Source: Myroides indicus
GTDB taxonomy: Bacteria > Bacteroidota > Bacteroidia > Flavobacteriales > Flavobacteriaceae
Assembly (NCBI RefSeq): GCF_004364575.1
Contig: NZ_SOAG01000028.1
Span: 1 to 37,328, forward strand
DNA length: 37,328 nt
Direction of reading: 5' to 3'
The position numbers were made by a program, and so were the translations under genes. Of this stretch, positions 17,348-25,829 are shown in pieces. Each line of letters begins with the position of its first letter. The stretch's first letter is position 1. Below the pieces are notes generated by a model. The model did not search any database. It was not told where the DNA came from and saw only the letters and a program-made list of their open reading frames with translations.

Positions 17348-18505
17348 ATGAATTTATCTAAGTCGAATGTAATGTTTATGGCTGCAATTACGGGGATTAT
17401 TGTAGCCAATTTATATTATTGTCAACCTTTAATTCCATTAATAGCAGAAGAATTTAATGTGTCTGAAGCAGAAGCGGGCACATTAACGTATCTGACACAA
17501 GCAGGATATGCTGTCGGAATGTTTTTAATGATTCCTTTAGGGGATAAACTAGAGCGAAAAAAGCAAATTACAATAACTACCATTTTCTCTATTCTGGCAT
17601 TAATACTGACAGCTAGTGTAAAAAACTTCTTTATTTTACAGATTGTGAGTTTTGTTTTAGGGGCAGCTTCCATTGTTCCTCAGCTGGTTTTGCCTATGGC
17701 TGCGGGTTTATCGTCTGAAGAGCAAAGAGGAAAAGTAATAGGAACTGTAGTTAGCGGTCTGTTGATAGGCATATTATTTTCAAGAACTATTAGTGGCTTT
17801 GTAGGTGTGTGGCTAGGGTGGAGAGGAATGTTTTGGATTGCTGCTTTAATTAGTATAATTTTAGTTTGTATGATTCAATTTAGGTTACCTTCTAATAAAC
17901 CAAATTTTCAGGGAACAGTAATTGAATTATATTTTTCAATGTGGAAATTGATTAAAGAGCAGACTGTTTTACGAGAAGCAACAATCATCACTAGTCTTGC
18001 GTTTGCACAGTTTGGAAACTTTTGGACAACAATGGTTCTTCTTTTGCACAATAAACCTTTTGAGTATAATAGTGCATTAATAGGAGCATTTGGACTAATA
18101 GGAGCTTGTGGTGCATTCGCTGCACCACTGGTAGGAAAAATAGGAGGAGCTGGAGGAGCCAGAAAATTAATATTGTACGGTATTGTCATGACATTTTCGA
18201 GCTTTGTCGTGTTTTATTTTTCTTCAATTTCCATAGTTGGCATAATAATAGGGATTATACTGATAGATTTGGGGATGCAAACCATACATGTATCCAATCA
18301 AACCAGGATCTATTCTTTACTTCCTGAAGCAAGAAACAGGTTAAACACTGTCTATATGTCATTTAGTTTTCTGGGAACAGCTTTTGGCTCGGCTTTTGGA
18401 CTATATTTGTGGAAATATTTTGGGTGGAGCGGAGTTTGTATAGGTGGAATGTCTTTAGCAGTATTATCAATGATTATTTATCTGCTTAATCGAAAAAATG
18501 AATAA
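17348..18505 (+). CDS. MFS transporter
   Basis: This is a 12-TM major facilitator inner-membrane transporter of 385 residues. The motif-A loop between helices 2 and 3 is visible as GDKLERKKQI (about 61-70). Helix 1 contains GIIVANLYYCQPLIPLIAEE, which is typical of drug or sugar efflux-type members (AraJ/YgaY-like). The second half has an Arg/Gly-rich stretch (GAAGGARKLILYG region near residue 275) at the equivalent loop. It is monocistronic or leads into the isomerase gene 55 bases downstream. The substrate cannot be read from the sequence. Confidence 0.92.
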   Translation: MNLSKSNVMFMAAITGIIVANLYYCQPLIPLIAEEFNVSEAEAGTLTYLTQAGYAVGMFLMIPLGDKLERKKQITITTIFSILALILTASVKNFFILQIVSFVLGAASIVPQLVLPMAAGLSSEEQRGKVIGTVVSGLLIGILFSRTISGFVGVWLGWRGMFWIAALISIILVCMIQFRLPSNKPNFQGTVIELYFSMWKLIKEQTVLREATIITSLAFAQFGNFWTTMVLLLHNKPFEYNSALIGAFGLIGACGAFAAPLVGKIGGAGGARKLILYGIVMTFSSFVVFYFSSISIVGIIIGIILIDLGMQTIHVSNQTRIYSLLPEARNRLNTVYMSFSFLGTAFGSAFGLYLWKYFGWSGVCIGGMSLAVLSMIIYLLNRKNE

Positions 18506-18560
18506 ATAGTAATTGTGTAATAGTTAATATACAATTAAAAACTAATAAAAATATTAAATA

Positions 18561-19493
18561 ATGGAAAACGGTATTTACTCAAAATTTAAAACTACAAAAG
18601 GAGAAATAATTGTAAAACTCACGGAGGATAAAACTCCCGGTACGGTTGGTAACTTTGTTGCACTGGCAGAAGGTAAGTTGGAGAATTCAGCGCGTCCGCA
18701 GGGAAAACCGTATTATGACGGATTAAAATTTCATAGAGTAATTCCTGATTTTATGATCCAGGGAGGATGTCCATTAGGAATTGGAACTGGAGGTCCGGGA
18801 TATCAGTTTGATGATGAATTTCATTCTGAATTAAAACATGACAAACCAGGGGTACTTTCAATGGCAAATGCGGGACCAGGAACAAACGGCTCTCAATTTT
18901 TTATTACACATGTTCCTACTCCTTGGTTAGATGGAAAACACACTGTATTTGGACATGTTGTAGAAGGACAGGATGTTGTGGATGCGATAGTACAAGAAGA
19001 TGAGATAGTTGGTGTGGAAATTTTGAGAATAGGTGAAGAAGCTCAAAAATGGAATGCTGTCGAAGCTTTTCGTACATTTGAAGGAGCTAGAACAAAAAGA
19101 GAGTTAGAAGAAAAAAGAAAAGCAGACGAGACAATTGAGCAACTGGCAGCAGGTTTTGAAAAAACAGACAGTGGTTTGCGGTATCAGTTCATTGTAAATG
19201 GAAACGGCAAAAAAGCAGAAAAAGGAAAAACAGTTTCTGTTCATTATAAAGGGGCTTTGGCAAACGGAACAGAGTTTGACAACTCTTATAAAAGAAAAAA
19301 ACCGATTGAATTTCCGTTAGGACTAGGTCATGTTATAGAAGGATGGGATGAAGGAATTTCTCTTTTAAAAGTAGGAGATAAAGCCAGATTTATTATTCCA
19401 GCTTATTTAGGCTATGGAGAAAGAGGCGCAGGAGGAGTAATCCCACCAAATGCAGCTTTAATTTTTGATGTTGAATTGATGGATGTAAAATAA
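18561..19493 (+). CDS. Dual-family peptidyl-prolyl isomerase: cyclophilin-FKBP fusion
   Basis: This 310-residue protein joins two unrelated prolyl isomerases. Residues 1-165 are a cyclophilin ([14 protein letters not shown] near 55-68, [20 protein letters not shown] near 97-116, [10 protein letters not shown]). A charged helical linker follows ([20 protein letters not shown], about 178-200). Residues 205-310 are an FKBP domain ([51 protein letters not shown]). No signal peptide is present, so it works in the cytoplasm. Such dual-family immunophilins, in this cyclophilin-first order, have been described in flavobacteria (from memory). The residues lining both active sites look intact. A terminator follows at 19525. 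Confidence 0.95.
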   Translation: MENGIYSKFKTTKGEIIVKLTEDKTPGTVGNFVALAEGKLENSARPQGKPYYDGLKFHRVIPDFMIQGGCPLGIGTGGPGYQFDDEFHSELKHDKPGVLSMANAGPGTNGSQFFITHVPTPWLDGKHTVFGHVVEGQDVVDAIVQEDEIVGVEILRIGEEAQKWNAVEAFRTFEGARTKRELEEKRKADETIEQLAAGFEKTDSGLRYQFIVNGNGKKAEKGKTVSVHYKGALANGTEFDNSYKRKKPIEFPLGLGHVIEGWDEGISLLKVGDKARFIIPAYLGYGERGAGGVIPPNAALIFDVELMDVK

Positions 19494-19524
19494 TATTTTA
19501 TCATTTATAATAAAAAAATGAAAG

Positions 19525-19555
19525 ACTCTCAGTAATTTTGAACTGAGAGTTTTTT
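19525..19555 (+). terminator. Terminator after the isomerase gene
   Basis: ACTCTCAGT at 19525-19533 pairs with ACTGAGAGT at 19542-19550, followed by five T. It ends only 22 bases before the next start codon, so it separates the isomerase and dehydratase transcripts or acts as an attenuator. Confidence 0.82.
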
Positions 19556-19577
19556 GATTATAAATATTACTTTTATT

Positions 19578-20516
19578 ATGAAAAAAGAATTATCCGCCTG
19601 TCACGAAGCCATAAAGCCATACATTCACAAAACGCCTATTCTCGAATCTAAACATATAGAAAACTTTCTAGGAAGTGATTTATATTTTAAATGTGAGAAT
19701 TTTCAACGCGCAGGGGCTTTTAAAATTAGAGGAGCAACAAATGCTGTTTTAAAGTTATCAGAAGAACAAAAAAGAAAAGGAGTGGTAACACACTCATCAG
19801 GTAATTTTGCACAAGCTTTAGCATTAGCATGCTGTTCTGTAAATGTAAAATGTTATATTGTAATGCCAGACGATGCGCCGTTAGTTAAACGCAATGCAGT
19901 AATAGTTTATGGAGGTGAAATTATAAATTGTGCGCCAAATTTAGAATCAAGAGAAAGAGTCTGTAAACAGGTAATAGATAAAACAGGAGCAACTTTTATC
20001 CATCCTTCCAATGACATAAATGTTATTGTAGGACAATCAACTGCTGCCAAGGAATTTTTAGAAGCTGAGCCTGAACTAGATGTATTAATAACTCCGATAG
20101 GTGGAGGAGGGTTGATTGCAGGAACGGCATTAGCGGCTAAACATTTTGGTAAAAAAGAAATTGAAGTTTACGGAGGAGAACCTTTTGAAGCAGATGATGC
20201 TTATCGTTCATTAGAAAACGGAAAAATAGAGTCTAATAGAACTACAGATACAATCGCTGATGGTCTCCGAACTCAATTGGGAGATATTAACTTTCCTATT
20301 ATCCAACAAGGTGTAAAAGCAATTATAAGAGTTCGGGAAAATGAAATAATCAGTGCGATGCGCCTGATTTGGGAACGCATGAAAATTATTGTTGAACCCA
20401 GCAGTGCAGTAGCGTTAGCACTATTAATTAAGGAAAGACCTGTTTTTGAAGATAAAAAAGTTGGAATTATTCTTTCTGGAGGTAATGTAGATTTAGATAA
20501 TTTACCTTTTTATTAG
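19578..20516 (+). CDS. Threonine/serine dehydratase, PLP-dependent
   Basis: This fold-type-II PLP enzyme probably deaminates threonine or serine to 2-oxobutyrate or pyruvate. I start it at the ATG at 19578 (MKKELSACHEAIKPYIHKTP), giving 312 residues; the longer frame reads back into the terminator. Landmarks are the PLP lysine in NFQRAGAFKIRGATNAV, SSGNFAQALALA, the phosphate-binding GGGGLIAGTALA, and IILSGGNVDLD at the end. It lacks the C-terminal ACT regulatory domain of biosynthetic IlvA, so it is a short catabolic-type or racemase-like member; serine racemase activity cannot be excluded. Confidence 0.92.
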   Translation: MKKELSACHEAIKPYIHKTPILESKHIENFLGSDLYFKCENFQRAGAFKIRGATNAVLKLSEEQKRKGVVTHSSGNFAQALALACCSVNVKCYIVMPDDAPLVKRNAVIVYGGEIINCAPNLESRERVCKQVIDKTGATFIHPSNDINVIVGQSTAAKEFLEAEPELDVLITPIGGGGLIAGTALAAKHFGKKEIEVYGGEPFEADDAYRSLENGKIESNRTTDTIADGLRTQLGDINFPIIQQGVKAIIRVRENEIISAMRLIWERMKIIVEPSSAVALALLIKERPVFEDKKVGIILSGGNVDLDNLPFY

Positions 20517-20615
20517 AATTCAAAAATAGGTGTAGTAGAATAAATTTATCAAGTCAATATAATTAATGCAATAAAGGAGATTTATTATAGAAGATTTACT
20601 AATTATTTGAATTTA

Positions 20616-21530
20616 TTAGATCAATTTTTTTCTGGTTTTTTGTTTTGGTAAATTAATTTCCTTTCTACCGAAGTATAATCCTAATACTATTAAAATTCCT
20701 CCTGTAATTTGTATAAAACCAAGATTTTCTCCATCCAAGAGCCCCCAACAAAATGCAACTAAAGGCATTAAAAGTGAAACTGAAGAGGCGAAGCTGGCAC
20801 TGGTTTCTCGAATTAATTTATAATAAAATATATTTGCGAGCACACTTCCAAAAAGAGCTAAAATAAACACAAAACCGATCCCTTTTAAAGCTTCGGGGTG
20901 CTCCCAGATAGTTTTAAAAAAGCCCGAAATGATTAGTACTATTAAAGCCGGAATTAATAAAACTAATTCAATAAAAGCGGTCCATACAATAGAGGATAAA
21001 TTCCCCATATATTTTTGAGTTAATAAACCGCTATAAGCATACATTAAAGCAGCACAAATTAACATCAGATGGTAAACCCATTCATTGGATGTATGCACTC
21101 CGTTTTCGGAAGAAGAACGCAGTAAGAGAATAACTCCGATAAAAGAAAGGATTACCCCTGTAATTTCGCCAAAATGAGTTTTATATTTAAAAAATACCAC
21201 TCCTAATACAATTACGAAAATAGACATAAGAGCATTAAAGATTCCCGCAATAGAACTGTCCAAATGAACTTCTGCAATAGGGAATAAAAACATTGGAATA
21301 AAACTGCCTACAATAGCAGTTAAAAACAGCCAATGAAAATTCTTTTTAGGCAGAGATTTAATACTTTTAACGGAAATAGGCAATAAAAACAATCCCGCTA
21401 AGGCGATTCTCAGAGCGCCTACCTGTATAGGCGTAAAGTATTCAATACCTCTTTTTATAAGAATAAAAGAAGAACCCCAGACAAGAGCAAGAATAAACAG
21501 AGTTACCCAGTGTTTTGGTTTTATATTCAA
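20616..21530 (-). CDS. EamA-family (DMT) transporter
   Basis: This is a drug/metabolite transporter with about ten TM helices in two EamA repeats. The first begins with KHWVTLFILALVWGSSFILI and the second near IVWTAFIELVLLIPALIVLI. The open frame extends to 21578, but the upstream part runs through the terminator hairpin of the preceding gene. I therefore prefer the TTG at 21530 (M-N-I-K-P-K-H-W), giving 304 residues; no ATG is available near the first helix. The C-terminus is basic (GRKEINLPKQKTRKKLI). The substrate is unknown. It converges on the dehydratase gene with no clear terminator in the 99 bases between them. Confidence 0.9.
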   Translation of the reverse strand: MNIKPKHWVTLFILALVWGSSFILIKRGIEYFTPIQVGALRIALAGLFLLPISVKSIKSLPKKNFHWLFLTAIVGSFIPMFLFPIAEVHLDSSIAGIFNALMSIFVIVLGVVFFKYKTHFGEITGVILSFIGVILLLRSSSENGVHTSNEWVYHLMLICAALMYAYSGLLTQKYMGNLSSIVWTAFIELVLLIPALIVLIISGFFKTIWEHPEALKGIGFVFILALFGSVLANIFYYKLIRETSASFASSVSLLMPLVAFCWGLLDGENLGFIQITGGILIVLGLYFGRKEINLPKQKTRKKLI

Positions 21531-21566
21531 ATTGAAAAATGATAAATTGAGATTGCAAAGATAAGT

Positions 21567-21591
21567 AAAGGATCGCAAAATGCGATCCTTT
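21567..21591 (-). terminator. Terminator after the FMN-binding glutamate-synthase-like gene
   Basis: AAAGGATCGCA at 21567-21577 and TGCGATCCTTT at 21581-21591 form a perfect 11-base-pair stem with a three-base loop. It lies 20 bases past the stop of the upstream minus-strand gene. Its T tail on the minus strand is short. Confidence 0.75.
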
Positions 21592-21611
21592 ATCTTGAAT
21601 ATATTTTTAGG

Positions 21612-23168
21612 TTATGCTTTTGCCTTTCTGGTATCTAGCTCTCCAAAATACATTTCTTGAAAGCTTTTATTGACGCCATGATCAACTCTCTTATGAAATG
21701 TTTTAGGATCAATTTGACTAGGTTTTTCATACCCGCAAGCACTGATAAATTCACCCAATGCCTTCATGGTATTCATGTGAAAACTGGCAACTCGTTTTCT
21801 CTTATCAGTGACATCTAAACCTTTGTAAAGACTCTCATCTTGAGTGGCAATACCTACTGGACAATGCCCGCTATCACATTGTAACGCCTGAATGCAACCT
21901 AGAGCAAACATCATTCCGCGAGCACTATAGCATGCATCAGCTCCCAAAGCCATTGCTTTCGCTATATCAAAGGCTGAAATGATTCGTCCAGAGGCCATAA
22001 TCTTTATTTTATTTCTCAGTCCGTTTTCTATCAAAGTTTTATTAGCATACACTAAGGCATCATTTAATGCCATCCCCATATAGTCAATGAATTCTAATGG
22101 AGCTGCTCCTGTCCCTCCTTCTGCACCGTCAATCGTAATAAAGTCAGGATATATATTTGTATCTACTATAGCTTTTATAATGTCTAAAAATTCATCTTTT
22201 CTACCAATACAAATTTTAAAGCCAATAGGTTTTCCATTAGATAGTTTTCGCAATTTTGCCAAAAAATGAATTAATTCTAAAGGATTAGAAAAAGCAGTAT
22301 GTCCTGAGGGAGAATGTACAGTAGTATGTGGTGTAATACTTCTTATTTTAGCAATTTCAGGTGTATTCTTTTCAGCAGGTAACAACCCTCCATGTCCCGG
22401 TTTAGCACCTTGAGATAACTTTAATTCAATCATTTTTACCTCAGGGTAATTTGAACGTTCTTCAAATAATTTGTCACTAAAAAAACCTTTTTCATCTCGA
22501 CAGCCAAAATATCCAGTTCCAATCTGCCAAATCAAATCCCCTCCGGAACGGTGGTATTGGCTAATTCCTCCTTCACCGGTATTATGAGCAAAACCTCCGA
22601 TTTTAGCACCTTCGTTTAAAGATGTTATAGCTCGCTTGCTCAAGGCCCCATAACTCATAGCACTGATGTTATAAATACTGGCGTTATATGGCTGAGAACA
22701 CAAATCGCTTCCGATTAGTGTTCTGAAATTAGTATCTGTTACTTGTTTCGGATATACTGAGTGAGAAGCCCATTCATACCCAATTCGGTTAGGGTCATCT
22801 TGCATACCAAAAGAAACCGTCTGTTTTTCATTTTTAGCTCTTTGATAGACAATAGACCTTTCTCTTCTATTGAAAGGTTTCCCATCTAATTCACCTTCCC
22901 AAAAATATTGGCGCATTTCAGGGCGGATTTCTTCGAAAATATATCTGAAACGAGCAAATAAAGGATAATTTTTTCGAATAGTATGCTTAGTCTGATTAAT
23001 ATCAATTAAAGCTAAAATAGCTAAGAACCCGGAAATAAATAAGTTAACAATGCTGGCTGTTGAATGATAAAGAATAAAAGATAATACGGAATATAATAAA
23101 TATAAGACGATTAAAGCTAATGTTAATTGTCCAAAAGTAAATCGATTTAAAAATTTTTTGTGGAACAT
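21612..23168 (-). CDS. FMN-binding glutamate-synthase-family protein
   Basis: The 518-residue protein begins with two TM helices (about residues 14-57) and then has the FMN and 2-oxoglutarate barrel of glutamate synthase. Visible are AHNTGEGGISQYH, KLSQGAKPGHGGLLP, TIDGAEGGTGAAPLEFIDYM (flavin and substrate loop), and a C-x5-C-x4-C cluster for a [3Fe-4S] centre in CIQALQCDSGHCPVG (about 430-444). It lacks the glutaminase and central domains of GltB, so it is not a full glutamate synthase. Membrane-anchored, stand-alone forms like this are common in bacteria and their reaction is unsettled. It is followed by its own terminator. Confidence 0.93.
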   Translation of the reverse strand: MFHKKFLNRFTFGQLTLALIVLYLLYSVLSFILYHSTASIVNLFISGFLAILALIDINQTKHTIRKNYPLFARFRYIFEEIRPEMRQYFWEGELDGKPFNRRERSIVYQRAKNEKQTVSFGMQDDPNRIGYEWASHSVYPKQVTDTNFRTLIGSDLCSQPYNASIYNISAMSYGALSKRAITSLNEGAKIGGFAHNTGEGGISQYHRSGGDLIWQIGTGYFGCRDEKGFFSDKLFEERSNYPEVKMIELKLSQGAKPGHGGLLPAEKNTPEIAKIRSITPHTTVHSPSGHTAFSNPLELIHFLAKLRKLSNGKPIGFKICIGRKDEFLDIIKAIVDTNIYPDFITIDGAEGGTGAAPLEFIDYMGMALNDALVYANKTLIENGLRNKIKIMASGRIISAFDIAKAMALGADACYSARGMMFALGCIQALQCDSGHCPVGIATQDESLYKGLDVTDKRKRVASFHMNTMKALGEFISACGYEKPSQIDPKTFHKRVDHGVNKSFQEMYFGELDTRKAKA

Positions 23169-23389
23169 AAATTTAAAAATTTAAGGCAGAGATTTTCGAT
23201 TAGTTTATTATTAAAGTTACAGTTTATTTGTTATATGCCATTAATAGATCAGAACACTTTTTAAAGCAAGCTCTTTATTCTCTACAAAGGCTTAATTTTT
23301 GGGCAAAGGTAGTAAAGATTTTGATTTTTGTGAGTTTTTATTGCTATATTTTTTTATATTTAATTGTTTGAATACGTGATATCTATGTT
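23169..23389. other. AT-rich intergenic region upstream of the glutamate-synthase-like gene
   Basis: No gene is seen here. CAAAGGTA at 23304-23311 reads TACCTTTG on the minus strand and matches the -7 consensus, which would give a leader of about 130 bases for the glutamate-synthase-like gene. I see no recognisable riboswitch or hairpin in that leader. Confidence 0.4.
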
Positions 23390-24730
23390 TTAGTTTGTTT
23401 GTTTTTTTAATACATTTAATTTTTTTATATCAGAAATTCTTTTTCTGTAGTATTTATTGGGTTGAGTATGTTTTCTTACCCCAATTCTTTGTTTGGAATA
23501 AATGCTGTTATGACCTGAAAATAAATAAGCAGTAATACAAGCTATTGCTATATATATTCCTGATTCTATACCGAATAATTCAATGCCCATTAATATACAG
23601 GCTAAAGGGGTATTGGTGGCTCCTGCGAATACGGCTACGAAACCCATACCTGCAAGTAACCCCGTTGGTAACGGCAAAAATAAAGAGGCTGCACTGCCTA
23701 AAGTTGCACCTATATAAAATAAAGGAGTAACTTCACCTCCTTTAAACCCGGTAGAAAGCGTAATAATAGTAAAAAGCATTTTTATAGCAAATTCATAAAA
23801 GTAAGACTGCTTTTCAAAAGATTCCACAATATAAGGGATTCCCAATCCAATATATTTAGTAGTTCCTATACTAAAAACAGCTAAGGCTACAATGATGCCT
23901 CCAACAAAAGGACGAAATGGAGGGTAGATGATATTGTCTTTAAAAAAAATACCTGTCAATTGTAGTCCCTTACTAAAAACTGCAGCACATATTCCAAAAA
24001 GAACTCCAGCAATGGTACTATAAATTATTGTTAAAACATTAAGAGAAGGGACAATATCTATTGAATAATGTATGTGAGTTACTCCATATAAATTAGTAGT
24101 AGTCCAGTCGGCTAAAATAGAAGCGATAAATGCAGGAAAAAGAGCATTATATTTTATTTTTCCTATTAAATATACTTCTAATCCAAAAACAGCTCCGGCT
24201 AAAGGGGTTCCGAATACAGAACCAAATCCCGAGGCAATAGCAAGTATTAAAAGAACTTTTCGCTCTTCTGTATTTAATTTAAAAATTGCTGTAAATTGGT
24301 CAGCAATAGCACCAGCCATCTGTAAAGCTGTGCCTTCGCGTCCGGCAGACCCTCCAAAAAGATGAGTCACAATAGTTCCTAAATATACAAAAGGAGCCAT
24401 TCTAAAGGGAATTTTTTTTTGTGGATTGTGTACGTTGTCTATTAAAAGATTGTTTCCGGCTTCTACTTCTTGTCCATAGTATAAATATATTATTCCGACG
24501 ACTAGTCCACCCATAGGCAATAGAGCGATAATCCACAAATGATTTTCCCTAAAGTCAGTAGCCCATTGTAAAGATAAAAGAAACCCTGCTGATGCTGTTC
24601 CGACACATATTCCTATAATCAAACAAATAATTAACCATTTGAAAATATAAAGTAAGGCTGGAAATTTTTGGAATAGTAAAGTAACTTCTAGGAGGAGTTT
24701 TTTTAAAAAAGTATGATTTTTTTTGAGCAT
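23390..24730 (-). CDS. ClC-family fluoride/proton antiporter (CLC-F type)
   Basis: This 446-residue membrane antiporter exports fluoride to protect the cell. It has the ClC fold with the gating glutamate E132 in GSAGREGT (127-134) and the second ion-binding loop in GFKGGEVTP (328-336). At the position of the usual chloride-binding GSGIP motif it has GNNLL (92-96). That form, GNNLI in the characterised family, is the known signature of fluoride-selective CLC-F proteins (established knowledge). There are no C-terminal CBS domains. A fluoride riboswitch directly upstream supports the substrate. Its ATG is preceded by AGGA at a 6-base spacing, an unusually clear ribosome-binding site for this window. 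Confidence 0.93.
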   Translation of the reverse strand: MLKKNHTFLKKLLLEVTLLFQKFPALLYIFKWLIICLIIGICVGTASAGFLLSLQWATDFRENHLWIIALLPMGGLVVGIIYLYYGQEVEAGNNLLIDNVHNPQKKIPFRMAPFVYLGTIVTHLFGGSAGREGTALQMAGAIADQFTAIFKLNTEERKVLLILAIASGFGSVFGTPLAGAVFGLEVYLIGKIKYNALFPAFIASILADWTTTNLYGVTHIHYSIDIVPSLNVLTIIYSTIAGVLFGICAAVFSKGLQLTGIFFKDNIIYPPFRPFVGGIIVALAVFSIGTTKYIGLGIPYIVESFEKQSYFYEFAIKMLFTIITLSTGFKGGEVTPLFYIGATLGSAASLFLPLPTGLLAGMGFVAVFAGATNTPLACILMGIELFGIESGIYIAIACITAYLFSGHNSIYSKQRIGVRKHTQPNKYYRKRISDIKKLNVLKKQTN

Positions 24731-24764
24731 AATTATTCCTGATTAATTTTATATACTATAATAA

Positions 24765-24822
24765 ATCAGGCGTCATCAGCTTTGTTAAAGCGGTTTGGAT
24801 AAGGAAGAACACCATTTCCTTT
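24765..24822 (-). ncRNA. Fluoride (crcB) riboswitch
   Basis: Read on the minus strand, the aptamer is GGAAATGGTGTTCTTCC followed by CCAAACCGC, a small hairpin and GCTGATGACGCC. The helices of the crcB motif can be formed: GGUGUU with GACGCC, GGAA with UUCC, and GCUUU with AAAGC around a three-base loop. The highly conserved GAUGAC-type 3' segment is present. Downstream, GCCTGATT at the aptamer's 3' edge (24764-24771) is complementary to AATCAGGA (24737-24744), which contains the AGGA of the ClC gene. Fluoride binding would be expected to free that site, an ON switch at translation (inference). Confidence 0.9.
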
Positions 24823-24830
24823 TTGGAATA

Positions 24831-24838
24831 CAAATGTA
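24831..24838 (-). promoter_or_regulatory. -7 promoter box of the riboswitch-ClC transcript
   Basis: On the minus strand this reads TACATTTG, matching TAnnTTTG. Transcription would start a few bases downstream, right at the 5' edge of the aptamer, which supports both calls. Confidence 0.6.
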
Positions 24839-24850
24839 CAACAAAAAATA

Positions 24851-24880
24851 AAAAAAATCCTGATTAATTAAATCAGGATT
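24851..24880 (-). terminator. Terminator after the OmpA-like gene
   Basis: AATCCTGATT at 24856-24865 pairs with AATCAGGATT at 24871-24880. On the minus strand it is followed by a long T run. It separates the OmpA-like gene from the riboswitch transcript. Confidence 0.88.
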
Positions 24881-24929
24881 AGGGAAGTAAATTTTTAAAA
24901 CCTTTTTATTAGTTAAAGTAATAGAAAGT

Positions 24930-25769
24930 TTATTGTTGTTTAGCCATTTCTTTCATTTCCTTTTCTATCATGTCATAAAATTGGTCAATTTTAGGCATCA
25001 ATATAATTCTTGTTCTTCTATTTCTTGCTTTATTTTCAGCGGAATCATTGTCAACTAATGGTTGGTATTCTCCACGCCCGGCAGCTACTAATTGTTTAGG
25101 ATCTAACCCTAAATCATTTTGTAAGACTCTTACAATTGAAGTAGCACGTTTAACACTCAAATCCCAATTGTCTTCCATCATACTGGTTTTAATAGGTACA
25201 TTGTCTGTATGCCCTTCAACCATAAGTTCAAAATCTGGTTTACTTTTAGCGATTTTAGCAACTTTTGCCAAAACGGATTTAGCTTTATCATTTACTTGCC
25301 AGCTACCAGTCTTAAATAATAATTTGTCTGCAATAGAAATATAAACTACTCCTTTTTCAACATTCACCTCAATATCCGGATCATCAAAACCAACTTCTTT
25401 TTTCACACTTTTTACTAGTGCTAAAGTCACAGAATCCTTTTTAGTTAGAGCGTCTTGCAAACGAGAAATTCTTAAATCTTTTTCTTTTAAACTTTCTAAC
25501 GATTTTTCTAAGTTTTCAGCCCCTTTAGAAGAAAGCATTGTCAAATTGCCTACATTACTAATCAAATCAGTAGTATTCTTTTTTAAATCATTGACTTGAT
25601 CTGAAAGTAAATTTCTTTCAGCAATAGCTGAATTTAACTTGATTGTACAAGTATTTAACAAATCCTGTACTTCTTTATTTTTAGCTTCTAAATCAGCGAT
25701 TTTTTGTTTAGTACCACAAGAAGTCATTGTTAGTGCTAAAACTGATAACCCTAAAACGATTTTTTTCAT
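24930..25769 (-). CDS. OmpA-like peptidoglycan-binding lipoprotein
   Basis: The 279-residue protein has a lipoprotein signal peptide (TMTSCGTK, Cys18), a long coiled coil (about 22-110), and a C-terminal OmpA/MotB-type domain (about 140-265). That domain carries the peptidoglycan-contacting residues in NWDLSVKRATSIVRVL and NRRTRIILMP, plus VEGHTDNVP. It probably ties the outer membrane to the cell wall. It has no beta-barrel, so it is not a porin. It lies 60 bases after the glycosyltransferase gene, with its own -7-type box, and ends in a strong terminator. Confidence 0.93.
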   Translation of the reverse strand: MKKIVLGLSVLALTMTSCGTKQKIADLEAKNKEVQDLLNTCTIKLNSAIAERNLLSDQVNDLKKNTTDLISNVGNLTMLSSKGAENLEKSLESLKEKDLRISRLQDALTKKDSVTLALVKSVKKEVGFDDPDIEVNVEKGVVYISIADKLLFKTGSWQVNDKAKSVLAKVAKIAKSKPDFELMVEGHTDNVPIKTSMMEDNWDLSVKRATSIVRVLQNDLGLDPKQLVAAGRGEYQPLVDNDSAENKARNRRTRIILMPKIDQFYDMIEKEMKEMAKQQ

Positions 25770-25794
25770 AATTAAAAAAGATTAATTTCTACAC

Positions 25795-25802
25795 CAAAAG
25801 TA
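25795..25802 (-). promoter_or_regulatory. -7 promoter box of the OmpA-like gene
   Basis: On the minus strand this reads TACTTTTG, matching TAnnTTTG, 25 bases upstream of the start codon and inside the gap after the glycosyltransferase gene. Confidence 0.45.
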
Positions 25803-25829
25803 ACAAAAACTGTGCAAATAACCTATATT

